Of a DNA stretch of 64,000 bases, positions 30,756-42,700 are shown piece by piece (positions within the stretch are counted from its first letter, which is position 1; each line of letters opens with the position of its first letter). The position numbers and the translations under genes are program-made. The stretch lies in NCBI GenBank assembly GCA_016648135.1, contig JADDOH010002085.1, positions 62,001-126,000 of the forward strand. Reading direction: 5' to 3'. The notes beneath the pieces are model-generated. The model had not been told where the DNA came from, did not search any database, and saw nothing but the letters and a program-made list of their open reading frames with translations. The stretch comes from Agrypnia vestita. Lineage: Eukaryota; Arthropoda; Insecta; Trichoptera; Phryganeidae.

Positions 30756-31139
30756 TCAAACAGTACAAGCGAAATCGCAATCACAGTGAGGAAGACCGGA
30801 TATTCCAGCCATGAAACTTTGCCACGCGCGGATACAGCTGCATCTCTGGTTCGCGGGAGGAGGATTACTCGGGCAATTTTTGAGGAAGTTCCTTGAAGGA
30901 GTTTTGTTAACGAGGTTTCCGGGAATATTTACCCATTGACAAAAGAAAAAGCACTGACATTGGGGCTTGGGGTAGTTACCGGTCAAGTACTTTCTCCACG
31001 CGCGGAAACAAGGGCATAACTTTTTCGTAGGATTGCTTAAGCAATATTCGTAATAACTTTCAGAAGGAGAAAAATAGATTGGACCTCTATCACTCCCGCT
31101 TACAAGGTCTTCAACATCCTGTGTCTTCACAAGCTGAAT
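30756..31139 (-). CDS. beta3: second exon of a two-domain cysteine-rich protein; first exon not identified
   Basis: Acceptor TTTTTTTCAG, then IQLVKTQDVEDLV; 127 residues to TGA. Two six-cysteine domains: LCPCFRAWRKYLTG, QCQCFFFCQW, and RCSCIRAW, HCDCDFACTV. It is the most diverged beta member (spacing 8 rather than 10 before the first CxC). Frame, acceptor and the conserved VKTQD start support a gene. No signal exon with GTAA donor was found between 31140 and 33100, but with introns of several kb in relatives it may lie farther or be diverged. Confidence 0.65.
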   Translation of the reverse strand: MQLVKTQDVEDLVSGSDRGPIYFSPSESYYEYCLSNPTKKLCPCFRAWRKYLTGNYPKPQCQCFFFCQWVNIPGNLVNKTPSRNFLKNCPSNPPPANQRCSCIRAWQSFMAGISGLPHCDCDFACTV

Positions 31140-31199
31140 CTGAAAAAAACGCATATTTTAGTCACTGGCCAGACAGACTACCGCGGCTTTATACTAATA

Positions 31200-33110
31200 A
31201 GGGTTAGTATTAAAAAGTTTTATTATATTATTAACTGATATGGCAGTTACTTTGTGGTGCAACGAGATTATTTTAATGTACTTTATACTACACAAAGAGT
31301 GAGTTATTTTGCTATAGTTTCGAGAGAAGCAGTCCCTCTCAAAATCAAAACCATCAATAACATCGTAGTACAAAAATTAGTTTAGTGTAACATGTCCCGA
31401 GTCCAAATATAAATAAAAAAAATTTCGATGCAATCAATGTATATTTTTTTTAAAGTGGGCATAATCCAAGATCATGGTCCCGTTGTTCATACAATGAATA
31501 TAAGTATTTCTCTATATAATTTAATGTCCTGATTGCGAAATGAAAGATAATTGACGCTTAAATAATAAGTATTAAATAAGGTGTTACACAAATAGGTTTC
31601 GAAAAACGTATCATACATTTCGAATGTCAATCATTACTTTAAGAACAATAGAAAATGATATATAAAAGAAAAAGCGCAAACCATAAAAAAATAAATAATA
31701 TTATGCAATATGAATTTTGTTCGTTTATGCAAACCGTAAAGTACAGAAATATAATTATGAATTAATAAATACTTTGATTTCGTTTACAAAATATTTTACA
31801 AAAATCATTCATTCATAATAGAAAAAAAATTAAAATCATCAAAATAATCACATTGTACTAATAAACCTAAGGAAGGTAATTTTATCAAACTAAAATAATC
31901 TTTATCTAAATTAAACAAACCAAACCTAATAACGTAACCTAACTAAACCAAACCTAATACCTAACCTAACCTAATCTAACAAAACCTAATAACCTGACCT
32001 AACCAAACCTAATAACCTAACCAAACCTAACAACCTTACTTATCCTAACCAAACATAACAGTCTAAAATACAGAAAGTACCTACGTTCAATATTCAACTT
32101 ATTTCTTTAGTCTATAAAAATAAATTTGTCATGTAAACCTTGTATACTAAATCATAGACGATTTACACATTTTACCTTAGATATTGCCTATGAAATATCA
32201 AAATATATGGTACATTTGTCGAAACTTTAAAGTGTAATATCTTATTTGATACTTATTATTTAAACGTAAATTTTATCTTTCATTTTGTTATTAGCACATT
32301 CAATGATAATGTAGTGAAATACTCATTTTCATTGTATATACAATGGGACTATGATTTTGGATTGAGCCTTTAATGTAGGTTAGTTTTTTGAAAATAATAC
32401 ATTAGTTATATTATGTACATTTCTCTGCTGCGTGTTATCAAAGACTATTATTGTTTGCAATAAATTTCAAGGCAAAATGTTCCTCCTCAAAAAGGAGGGT
32501 GATGAAATGGAAAGAGTACTATGTAACACTTCGTCTGGTAAACAATAAGTTACACATAGCACGAATATTATACGTATCCCTAGGCTCTGCAGCATCTGTA
32601 TCGGGGATGTTACTGGAAGGGTAAATTTTTCCAACGATACGCTAACACACGTATAAGTTAGAAGCTTGATGATAATAGTATGTGCACGAGTGATTAATTG
32701 ATGTATTTAGTAAATATACAAATAATATGGGGAAAAAACCCAAACAAAAAATTACACTAATTTAAAAATTATGTTTTATAAACAAAGATCATAAATGCAG
32801 ATCAAAACATTTCGACACGGACGTCGTGTAGAATCTAGTCACAACAATTGTCTCCATTTCTACTCATCTAACATGGGCCAAACCAGGGGGGCATTGTCAC
32901 ATTACATATGTGTATATTGTTAATGTAATCATTAGTAGCATTATATTAGAAAAGTGAAAAAAGATATAATGTAAGACATTAGAATAAGTTATATAGACAA
33001 GGAACATTAGATTAAGTTATAAAAATTAAGAAGGTATTTTAATAACATTTAAAATTATATATTGATTGTTTTTGATAATTTTTTTTTTCATTGCGTTATT
33101 GTGATTGTTT
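31200..33110. other. No gene; telomere-like tract inside
   Basis: AT-rich and non-coding as far as I can see. 31918-32060 is rich in CCTAA and CCAAACCTAA words, a degenerate resemblance to the insect (TTAGG)n repeat. Confidence 0.45.
31918..32060. repeat. Degenerate CCTAA-rich tract
   Basis: About fifteen CCTAA words mixed with CCAAACCTAATAA. Irregular spacing means it is not a telomere array, perhaps an old interstitial remnant. Confidence 0.5.
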
Positions 33111-33114
33111 TTTG

Positions 33115-33545
33115 TAGAAGATTTTTCAATTTAGTTTTGAAATTTCTATAATTTTTTCTGTCTTCATTTCATTGGGAAGAGCATTAAAGAATGATACTCA
33201 TTGACAGGTGAAATTGTGTTGGGCTGTGCTAGTATATACACAGAATTGTCTAATGTACAGAGGTGTAAAAATATACGATGAGATGCCAGAAAGCATGAAG
33301 AATATAAGTAAGATGAATATATTTAAAAACAAATGCTATAATTACTGTCAAATAGTATAGAATCGTAGAGCATAAGATTTATTATTAATTATAGATTGTA
33401 CCATAGATTAGATTAGATGTGAATATAAATGTGTAGGTTATTATGGATAGTATATAAGTAATAGATTTAAGAATATAAATGTTAAATACTAGTTAATATA
33501 CAATGTAATATTAACTAACTAAAGAAATAAATAAATAAAGTATTA
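33115..33545 (+). mobile_element. LINE 3' tail
   Basis: GVKIYDEMPESMKNI then IFKNKCYNY (near 33265-33350) resembles the C-terminal end of LINE ORF2 proteins. It is followed by an AT-rich 3' region ending AAATAAATAAATAAAG. Confidence 0.5.
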
Positions 33546-33589
33546 CATTTAGGAATCAAAATATTTCTAGCGGATCTCGGTCTATTTCT

Positions 33590-33950
33590 AAAACATCAAA
33601 ATGTATTATTATTGAAGTACATTTTATGAATTTGAAGTATCGCAAATTTTTGATAGATTTGATTAATATATAGGACGTTAAAAATGTTGAAAAGTTCCCT
33701 TGTTGGGAAGATTGCAGGTTTCCGTAAAATCACTTTGATAATTACTCTCTGAACTATTTCCACCGGTAGTATATTAGACTTAAAGGTTCCACCCCAGTCA
33801 ACTATACCATACTGTAAAATGGACTGGGCAAACGCAAAGCTTACCACCTTCAACATGTTTATTCATAAGATATTTCGTAGCTTTATTAATAGGTATATGA
33901 GTTTTCTCATCCTAGTGACTGGAATATATTTGCTCTTTCTTCAAGTTTGT
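33590..33950 (-). mobile_element. LINE RT C-terminal fragment
   Basis: The minus strand reads FAQSILQYGIVDWGG, QRVIIKVILRKP and PTRELFNIFNVLYINQIYQK, the post-catalytic part of a non-LTR reverse transcriptase. The same family occurs at 41040-41440 (YYAIVHSLLIHG, GWGG). Abuts a Penelope element. Confidence 0.6.
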
Positions 33951-33954
33951 GTTT

Positions 33955-34745
33955 ACTGGGGTATTATGCCGTGTTGTTTCGGGCCGAAGTTTCGGATCCC
34001 ATTGCAGAGTCCATCATCAGGGCTGATGTGTTGTTGTGAATGTTGGTGTTGTGGTTAAGTATCGGCTTGCAATACCGTGCCGAAGTCATGATGTGTTGTA
34101 TTGTGTTGTGCATATGATTCATCTGTTGTCTGATCACTATCTCTGCGGAGTCTGCGACGAGAATGGCTTTGAAGCGCCGGATACCAAGATGTTTTTAATT
34201 TGAGACCATCATCTCTATTAATATTTATCGGGTGCTTGAAGATTTCTAGTGCTTCCTTGATAAGACTCGTATGGTGACTCTTAGGCTTTCCAAGGATTTT
34301 CGGTTCGAATGCAAAATAATGGCCGGTATCCAGAAAATGCTCAGCCAGTGCTGATTTTTCTGGATGACCGAGTTTGCATACCCGTTTGTGCTCGTTGACC
34401 CTTTTGGAAATTGTACGCGCCGTTTGTCCCACGTATACTTTATCGCAGTCTTGACAATCAAGTCTATACACACCTCTGTTTCTAAGCGATCTCGATCCTT
34501 CGCTGATGTCAACAAATCCTTAATTTTTGAGTTGGTACCAAAAACTGTCTTAATGTCTCTTTTCTTGAGAGCTCTGGCAATTCTGTCTGTAACGCTTTGG
34601 ACAAAAGGCAGAAAGGCGATACCTTTGCACTCAGATTCTGTATATTTTTCAGGGTGAACAAACCTCGTTCTGATGACGCTTTGTATCTGTCGCTTCTGGT
34701 AACCATTGCCTTCCAGTGCGTCGCTGAGTGTTGTCATTTCTTCCA
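33955..34745 (-). mobile_element. Penelope-like retroelement, 5'-truncated
   Basis: Minus strand: thumb/linker (MEEMTTLSDALEGNGYQKRQ, then VTDRIARALKKRDIKTVFGT), then in another frame the GIY-YIG domain: VYRLDCQDCDKVYVGQTART, SKRVNEHKR, ALAEHFLDTGHYF, ending at about 34055. One frameshift near 34470-34490 separates them, which also lies before the GIY-YIG core. The RT palm is missing. Downstream is an intact hammerhead-like motif. The endonuclease frame is better preserved than in the 7445-8665 copy. Confidence 0.85.
33989..34020 (-). ncRNA. Hammerhead-ribozyme-like motif of Penelope element
   Basis: CTGATGA, extra T, GGACTC stem with GGGATCC (partly paired), GAAAC, at the expected place after the coding region. 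Confidence 0.65.
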
Positions 34746-34810
34746 TTTTAGATTGCTATCAATTATTTTATATTTTCTCTTTCCATTTTAGATTGCTATC
34801 AATTATGACA
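34742..34810. repeat. Short direct repeat
   Basis: TTCCATTTTAGATTGCTATC occurs twice, about 43 bases apart, at the truncated end of the Penelope copy. Confidence 0.6.
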
Positions 34811-35265
34811 CCAATCTTAATATATTTTACTACAGAATATACATTTTTATATTTATTATTTCATCTACCTTTTTATTCTTGTAAATTAATCCATCATTTT
34901 TTTCTGTATTATAACAGGTTTCACATACTGGGGTGTTAAAAGCTATTTTTTAGTTAGTTAGTTTTAGATTAGAAAAGTAAAAAAATGCAATTGTGATGTA
35001 TATCTAATAACTATATACACTTTTGGAATGAAAAAAACAATAAATAAATAAAAAAATTAATTAATGTGTCAAATTCCTTTAAAAAGTGTATACATGAACT
35101 ATATGTTGGGAAGGTAAGATTTTTCAAAATGTAAACAAAGAAGTCTATCCTCAGAAAATAGAAAATTGTATTTTTTTATTTTTAGCGATTTTAAAATAAA
35201 TTAAATTTTAATAAATATTATTATTAAGTTCTACCGGTTATTCATTCATTGATATTCATAAATAG

Positions 35266-35436
35266 GTGTACGAGTCGACGCTGTCTGCCACGTTGCAAGT
35301 TGTTGCAACTCAGCCCGGCGGGTCGAATGCATTTTGCGAAAGGCAGAAGGCTAATATCGTGCTCATGCGAGCCGAGGTTAAGGATAAGAGGATTTTCTTG
35401 GTGAGGAAAGGTGCAGGATTTGTGAAAGCTTTCTGA
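35266..35436 (+). CDS. Orphan exon-like block, 56 codons to stop, unknown
   Basis: After a CATAAATAG acceptor-like site an open frame runs VYESTLSATLQVVATQPGGS and on to KAF-stop. Its GC content is clearly higher than the flanks, as expected of coding DNA. There is one cysteine and a basic, Val/Leu-rich end. No domain recognised. It lies just left of the piggyBac element, with no adjoining exon seen. It could be the last exon of a host gene, a captured exon or a transposon remnant. Confidence 0.35.
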   Translation: MYESTLSATLQVVATQPGGSNAFCERQKANIVLMRAEVKDKRIFLVRKGAGFVKAF

Positions 35437-35572
35437 CAGTTTGTGAAAGCATTTAAATCTTATCTTAAATTATGCTAAACATATATGATTTTCACAAAAA
35501 TGACGTCAGTAGTTAAGCAAGATTTTATTTTTTAATAAACTGTTGTATTAAATTTAATTAAGGACACTATAT

Positions 35573-38313
35573 TTAACCGTTATGTTACTACCCGGAATTT
35601 TTCACACTGGTTACTACCCAGGGTACCCAGGTGTTCTATTTTGATGGAAGTTCCCCCGTTCGTTCTTTTGTTATGGTATCACTAATTGATATGTAAACAA
35701 TGGTTAAATTAATTCTTGGAAATTCCATACTTCGCATAACAATGTCCATCGTACCTTTATACCTGCTTTTAATCTTTTTGTTTGACTTTAACCTAATAAA
35801 CACCGTATCCATAATTTTAATCTTCAGTTCTATTTGTGAGTGAGTAAAGAGCAAACGTGTCTTCTTGTTTTGAATTTTTATTAGTTGTTTACCATAGTGA
35901 AGTTTTCAGTGTTCTGAACTTTTAAGTGGCTAAGATTTTTATAAATTATTTTTAATATAAATTAAAAAACAATTGTACGCTTAAAATGGAGGAACTATCA
36001 CCGAGAGAATATTCGAGGTATGTAGTTTTATATTTATTATTACCTTTATTTTTCCGTTCGTTGATATCATCGATTGAAAAATTATTAGATATAATTTTTT
36101 TAAGGTTGAACGCTTCTCAAAAAAGGGATTATATACTTCAATTACTGGGTGATGAATCGGACTCAGATTCAGAGCCTTTTTCTAATAGCGACGGGGAAGA
36201 TTGGATGCCAGAACGAAGGGATCAAAATGAGTATTCGGATAATGGTGACGATGAAGAACCAGCTACGGAGGATCATGAAAGTGAAGATAGTGAGGATGAA
36301 GATGCCCAAAATACTGAGCATTATATAAGACCGTCGACATCTGCTCAAGATTATTTCCAGGCGAGCGATGAAACTATATGGCATAAAAATCCACCTATTC
36401 ATCATCAAACCGCGTCGCACAATATCGTTAGGCAAAGAAGTGGTCCACACGGATCAACAAAAGCATTATCTATTAGTAATATATTCAAATGTATTTTGAC
36501 ACCAGAAATCGTCGATATTATTGTCCGTCACACCAATAAAAAGGCCAAAAAAGTATATCTTGAATACAACGAACAAAATCCTACAAGAAATCACATGTTT
36601 GGAGAGATTTAACTTCATCCGAGTTTTATGCATTCGTAGGTGTACTGATAGTATCTGGTGCCAATCACTCAAATATAGATCATATTTTTGATTTGTTCAA
36701 GGTTAATTCATATCCATTGTATCGAGCATCAATTGGATTAAATAGATTTTGCAATATCGTTAGATTTCTTCGTTTCGATGATGCTAATACCAGGGAACAC
36801 CGATTGAAAGAAGATAAAGCTGCACCGATAAGTGAAATATGGATGATGTTGAATTCAAAACTTTTCAGCATGTATAGGCCCACACAAAATATAACAATCG
36901 ATGAACAATTATTTGCATATGGGGGAAGGACACGATTTACCCAATATATTCCATCTAAGCCCGCCAAATACGGGATAAAAGTATGGTGGATATGTGTTGC
37001 AAAAATTTTTTATCCACTTACCGGGCAAATATATACCGGAAAGTCAGCATCTGGACGAGAAACCAATCAAGGTGAAAGAATTGTGAAAGAACTGGCCGCT
37101 CCGTTCAAAGGCTCTGGACGTAATATCACAACGGACAATTTTTTCACGAGTCTTCCTTTGGCACAACATCTTTTATCTTGGAACATGACTATTGTTGGGA
37201 CATTGAGGCGAAACAAAAAATATATTCCGGCGGAAATGAAGGAGACTAAAAATCGAACCGATCATTCATCGTTATTTGGTTTCCATGGTAATGTAACAAT
37301 ATGCTCCTACGTGCCAAAAAAAAATAAGACAGTTATACTTTTATCATCTACGCATCATGATAATGTGACTTCAGGACCAAAAAACAAACCGGATATGATT
37401 CACTTCTACAACAAAACAAAATCTGGTGTTGACGTGATGAATAAATTAATAGGGAAATATAGTGTAAGAAGACGAACCAATAGATGGCCACTTGCTTTCT
37501 TTTACAACATGGTTGACATTGCCGCACTTGCATCATACGTGATTTATTTCGAAAATAATAATATGATTAAGAGCAAGACAGATCGGCGGCGAGTATTTTT
37601 GAGACAACTAGGTGAAGAATTGTGTCTTCCTATAATCGAAGATCGTTCACAAAATCAGCAAGTTATTAGCAATTTATCTACAAAGGTAGCAATCGAAAGT
37701 ATCCTACATAGGTGTATCGCTACCGCTTTTACCTCCACACCAACCACCTCTACTTTTATACCATTCAAACGTGACAAAACTGGACGAAAAATCATAGTCG
37801 GTTCTTGTAATATTTGTCATGAAACCTCACACAAGCGAAGAAGAAAAACACGCAAATCATGTTTCCAATGTGAGAAACCTGTGTGCGACGAACATTCATC
37901 TACATTGACAATTTGTCAAAAATGTCCAATACCAACTGTGACAAATGTACCAAAAAATGACAAATAAATTTTTATGCTCTTTATTTATTCAAAAATATAT
38001 AGAAGCATTCGAAATAAAAAAATATTCAAAATGTATTCACTTGTTTTTTAAATTCATTTTCATGTCTCTGACTCCAAGAACATATCATAACCCGGGTACC
38101 TCGGGTAGTAACCAGAGGACTGTACAAGTTTGGGCTCATATAAAATACCTTTCTTTAAATTAAATAACATCAAATATATCATAAATCCCTTTATAATAAC
38201 ATAAATAATGGGGATCCGAGAGGATAAAAACAGCTGAAGTTTGTGAATAAAATTATTTTAACTTGAAATCGAAAATGGGCACCCGGGTACCCGGGTAGTA
38301 ACATAAGGGTTAA
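35573..38313 (+). mobile_element. piggyBac-type transposon, near-complete
   Basis: TTAA at 35573-35576 and 38310-38313. Ends CCGTTATGTTACTACCCGG and the complement of CCCTTATGTTACTACCCGG differ at one base. Subterminal inverted repeats (CTGGTTACTACCC at 35607 and its complement ending at 38115) add a second pair of sites. About 2.7 kb, the usual size. One transposase gene inside, broken by a frameshift. The regular ends suggest a fairly recent insertion. Confidence 0.9.
35986..37967 (+). pseudogene. piggyBac transposase with one frameshift
   Basis: The first part (35986-36612) has an acidic Ser/Asp/Glu-rich N-terminus. The second (36693-37967, open further upstream in its frame) has the catalytic core: ITIDEQ, TTDNFFTS and GVDVMNKL give the three aspartates (residues 70, 148 and 247 of the 424-residue segment). 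A C-terminal Cys/His-rich domain follows (CNICHETSHKRRRKTRKSC, FQCEKPVCDEH). A one-base shift near 36585-36605 breaks an otherwise continuous protein. The segment 36018-36104 has GTATGT and TTTTTTAAG borders and a length divisible by three, so it may be an intron read through in frame. Confidence 0.85.
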
Positions 38314-38319
38314 GTTTTA

Positions 38320-39000
38320 ACATTTAAAGAATTAATAAGGACAAACAAAAAATACTAAATGCTCTTTTAAAACAAAAAAACTAATTAAAAACTGACTTGC
38401 ATCATTTGATTGCCAAAAAGTCTATTGATGTCCCAATGACCAAATCAAATGAGTTTAAGCTAACAAAAAAAAGTATTGCAAATTAGTGTGCATTATAACT
38501 GATTATAAAATAATGTACGAAGTAGAGGAATTGCCATTTTCTTTTTGCCTTACTCACAAAAATCACCATCAGACCCTCCGTCTACTGTAACAGTAGTTAC
38601 ATCCTTGAAAGTATCGATTGTAAGTCGACATAATAATTTTAAGAAGTACTAGCACATGCTTCTTTTAAATATCTTTAATATAGGTAGATATCTTTAATAT
38701 AGGTAGATATCTTTAATATAGGTAGATATCTTTAATATAGGTAGATAGATACCCTTAATAATCCGTAGTATAAAATATTTTTGTAATAATTTTCTAATTT
38801 ATTATTCCTTTCTTTAGCGGCATCAATTTCTTCAAACGGATAGGTATACCTTTTGGAACGTGTTCTTATGATATATTTTGTATGGGTAATCTTTCGAATA
38901 TGTCAACTACTTTATAGTACGTTACCATGAAACTGTGGATTATGCTAAATGATAGAAAATAAATAAATAATAATAATATATATGTTAGTTCTAACTACTT
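38320..39000. repeat. Non-coding; 19-bp tandem repeat at 38671-38746
   Basis: Four exact copies of ATCTTTAATATAGGTAGAT lie at 38671-38746. Nothing else recognised in the stretch. Confidence 0.7.
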
Positions 39001-39051
39001 TGGGGGTAACCCGCGTCAAATTCTGATCGTCAGGACCAGTCGTCTGCCGAC

Positions 39052-39082
39052 GTTTCGAACAGATCTCACTGCTCATCTTCAG
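39052..39082 (-). ncRNA. Hammerhead-ribozyme-like motif
   Basis: CTGAAGA, extra T, stem GAGCAG/CTGTTC with one G-U pair, GAAAC, then GTC and GGC. GCC before the core completes stem I. Solitary copy on the minus strand, element ends not defined. Confidence 0.65.
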
Positions 39083-39747
39083 GGCGCCTTGTCGATGAGC
39101 TGCTTCTCCAAAAAGCGTACAACCGTTTGGGTCCGGACATGTTTGTGTTGAGTTTGTTTTGTTTTTAATTTTATTTCAACAATCCCGAAATCAGCATCAT
39201 CACCTATGTCAGCTATGTTGCATTATCCAGAAATCAAAAATTTATGGTCTATGTAGTTCGCTATTTCTGTTCCACGATACACGAATCAGAACACATTGTA
39301 AATGTAACTAGAAATGACTTGAGGACTTGTTTTAAAATGTTTTACTAAACAAAATTATTATTATTAAATAATGAGTTCCTAAATTGTGCTAGTACATGTT
39401 GGTCTTATAGTATACCGCTGAACAGATAAAGCTAGAGCTTTTTCCACACTGCAAAGGCTAAGTCATTATGTTATATAATAATAAGCCATACTCACTGTTA
39501 TATGAAGGCCTTCAAATACCAAATATTTTATGTATATTATTTACCAAAGCATTTAATTAGAGTAAAAGACTTCAGTGATTCGGAATATTTATTGTTTCTA
39601 TCTACAAAAGGTATTTGCAAAAAAAAAATAGCTTAATCAATTAGAAAGAAAAACAGAAAAGATATTTGGATACAGCCGGGATGCGGACTCGAAATATTTC
39701 CTATCCGGGAAACTGCGATAAATATACTGGTACGAAAATATTTGAGG

Positions 39748-42700
39748 TTAGGCTCCACATAAGATATAACAACCACAAGTGGGATAAGGTCCGGGTTGAC
39801 CATCGAAGAGCTTTTTCCATCGACGAATACAAATGCACTTTGGATCCGAAGATGAAGGGTTCAGTGAGCAAAATTGAAGGAGCGAAGTTGAAGGAATGTT
39901 TCCAGGAGGATTTGCCCAATTACATTTAAAAACGCACTCGCACTGGGGGCGTGGGTAATAACCGGTCAAGTACTTTCGCCATTTGTTGAAACACCGACAC
40001 CACTTTCCCAAAGTAGGACTTAGTGCGCAACTCTGGAGAGTTTCCAATGTAGGACTGTAAAGTATCTGTGTCTTCACATGCTGAACCTGAAATAATATTA
40101 TATAACAGAATGTTAGTAAACTTAGTAAACCGGTTTCGAGACGTACCCGTCTCTTCGTCAGGACCAACACTACACTACTATATTCACAATACTATACACC
40201 CCAACCATAGTATTGTTATGCTATGCTATGGTTGGGGTGTATAGTGTTCTGAATATAGTAGTGTAGTGTTGGTCCTGACGAAGAGACGGGTACGTCTCGA
40301 AACCGGTATACCGTAAATCTGTTAGTGGTGTTTACTAAGTTTACTAACATTCTGTTATTGTGTCTAACCACAAAGTTAATACTTTAAATATTAATAATAT
40401 AAAAACAATTAATAATAATAAAATAATAATAAAAAGAATTAAATATTAATAATATGCATAGGAATTTTTATTGACCCAAAGAAAGCATTTGATCGCATTT
40501 CTCACGAAAAACGGGATAGATCTCTTAGCTCTTAATTGGATTAAAAGCTACCTAACAGATAGACCTCAAATAGTAAAATTAAATGATACCTTAAGCACGT
40601 CACTAACAAGTCATTTCGGAATCCCCCAAGGCACGGTCCTCGGGCCATTACTATTTATTTTATATGTAAATGACATCTTTCAACAAAATATTAATGGTCA
40701 ACTAATATCTTACGCTGACGATACCGTACTGATAACACACGGCCCAACATGGGAACTAGCTCACGATTTAGCAAATAAAGACATCAATACTCTAAAATCA
40801 TGGTTTGAAAGCAACCTACTGACACTCCACGCCAAAAAAACTACATATATACTATTTTCTCTACAAAAAATACCTAAACATAACAACAAAATTATAATCC
40901 ATGAGCGAAAATGTAATACGAACTGTAAACTACTTAACAATAATTATACATTAATCAACTCCACCTCCGAAACAAAATATCAAAAATCAACACATCAAGT
41001 GGAATAGACAGATCATCGAACTAGTAAAAAGAATAAGGAAATGTATCTACATATTCGTTAGATTAGGAAATATTTTAAGTACAAAAATTATTAAAAATGT
41101 TTATTACGCCATTGTACACTCTCTACTCATACACGGTGTTATCGGATGGGGAGGTTGTTATAAGAAAAACATAAACTCAGTAAAAATATCACAAAGGATT
41201 ATCATTAAAGTAATACTGAAAAAAAATCTACTTTTCCAACAAAAGATCTCTTTAAATTGTTGCCAATACCAAACGTAGATGATATTTTCAAGCAAGTTTC
41301 CATATTAAAAATATGTAAAGAAAAAAACCTTACAGAAAACCAGGAATATTTCAAACTTATGAGAAATGGACACCAATTCATAATGCCTAAATGTAAAACA
41401 ACCCAAATGCAGCATCACTATATTTATAAAGCCATTAATTACTAAAATAACTTACCTATCGAGATACGATGCATCAGTAACCTCTCAGAGCAAATCAAAA
41501 AAATTAAAATTTTCTTAAAATCAAACTTAAATTCATAAATCATTTAAACTTAAAGCTTTTTTCAAAATAACTCCTATACTTTCATTATCAATTTACCTTT
41601 TTACTGTATTAATAAATAACTTGTATACACTATGTACCTGTATATTATAACAAGGAATAAGAACTGTGGCTCCCTCATCAATCTCAAGAGCTTCTCTTCA
41701 CTGATGAGATCTACATGACTACTAAGTATTTAAAAAAATGTTTAATCTGATATGTTATATATAAAAACTGTATTTGTACCATAAAATAAACAAATAAAAT
41801 ATATATATGTTTTGCTTGAGGTTTCCGCGAGCGTTATTGTATGTAACAAAAGGAACTTCTGGACTCCCTCGCGTTTTCTGTAAATGGTCTCCGTGAGAAG
41901 ACCAAGGCCGACGTTTCGACACGGTATCACGTGCCATTGTCAAGGCTAAAAGGCCTCAAAAGTTACGGACTAGCCGTACTTGTTCGCGGCTGACATGAAA
42001 GTCTCCCACCAATAAGGCTGTCATACTTCGAGTTCAGTTCAGTGTATGACAGCCTTATTGGTGGGAGACTTTCATGTCAGCCGCGAACAAGTACGGCTAG
42101 TCCGTAACTTTTGAGGCCTTTTAGCCTTGACAATGGCACGTGATACCGTGTCGAAACGTCGGCCTTGGTCTTCTCACGGAGACCATTTACAGAAAACGCG
42201 AGGGAGTCAAGAAGTTGCTTTTGTTACATATATATACATATATATATATATATATAAACAAAGTTTTAATTATAAATTCTTATAATTAAAACTTTGCTCT
42301 TTACTGAAATACGCAAGAAAAATACCTGTATTTTTCATTTGATATCATTTAAACGCATTCAAACTTCTCTTCTGTACAGGATGGATGCTTGTAGGATACC
42401 TAGAATACTTTATGATAATGACGTCACCCAACTTTGAGAAAAATTCTGAGTTGAGTGAGTGAGAGTTATTCTGTTTAAGTTTTACGAAAAAAAATATAGA
42501 AAAAGTAAGAACGCCAAAGGATTAAAAAGCAAAAACTCTACAAATCGTGATTTTTAGATAGAGATTGGAGCCACTGCTCGCGGAGCAGCTCGACTATTGA
42601 ATTGCATGCAAACTATGAAAATCGCAGAAACATCACGCTCGTTAAAAAATCCAAAAAAAAAGTTATTTTTGTCATGCCGCGAGAAAGAGATGGGTGCAAA

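Larger units (their letters stand above)
40103..40357. mobile_element. Palindromic element with two hammerhead-like motifs, in beta4 intron
   Basis: The left arm starts TAACAGAATGTTAGTAAAC, mirrored at 40339-40357. The right arm has an extra segment of about 23 bases (TATACCGTAAATC...). Downstream GTGTCTAACCACAAAGTTAA recalls the CCACAA tail of the other ribozyme elements. Confidence 0.7.

Noticed and set aside
38671..38746. Short regular repeats as a CRISPR array
   Set aside because: Head-to-tail 19-base units without spacers, in a eukaryotic context.
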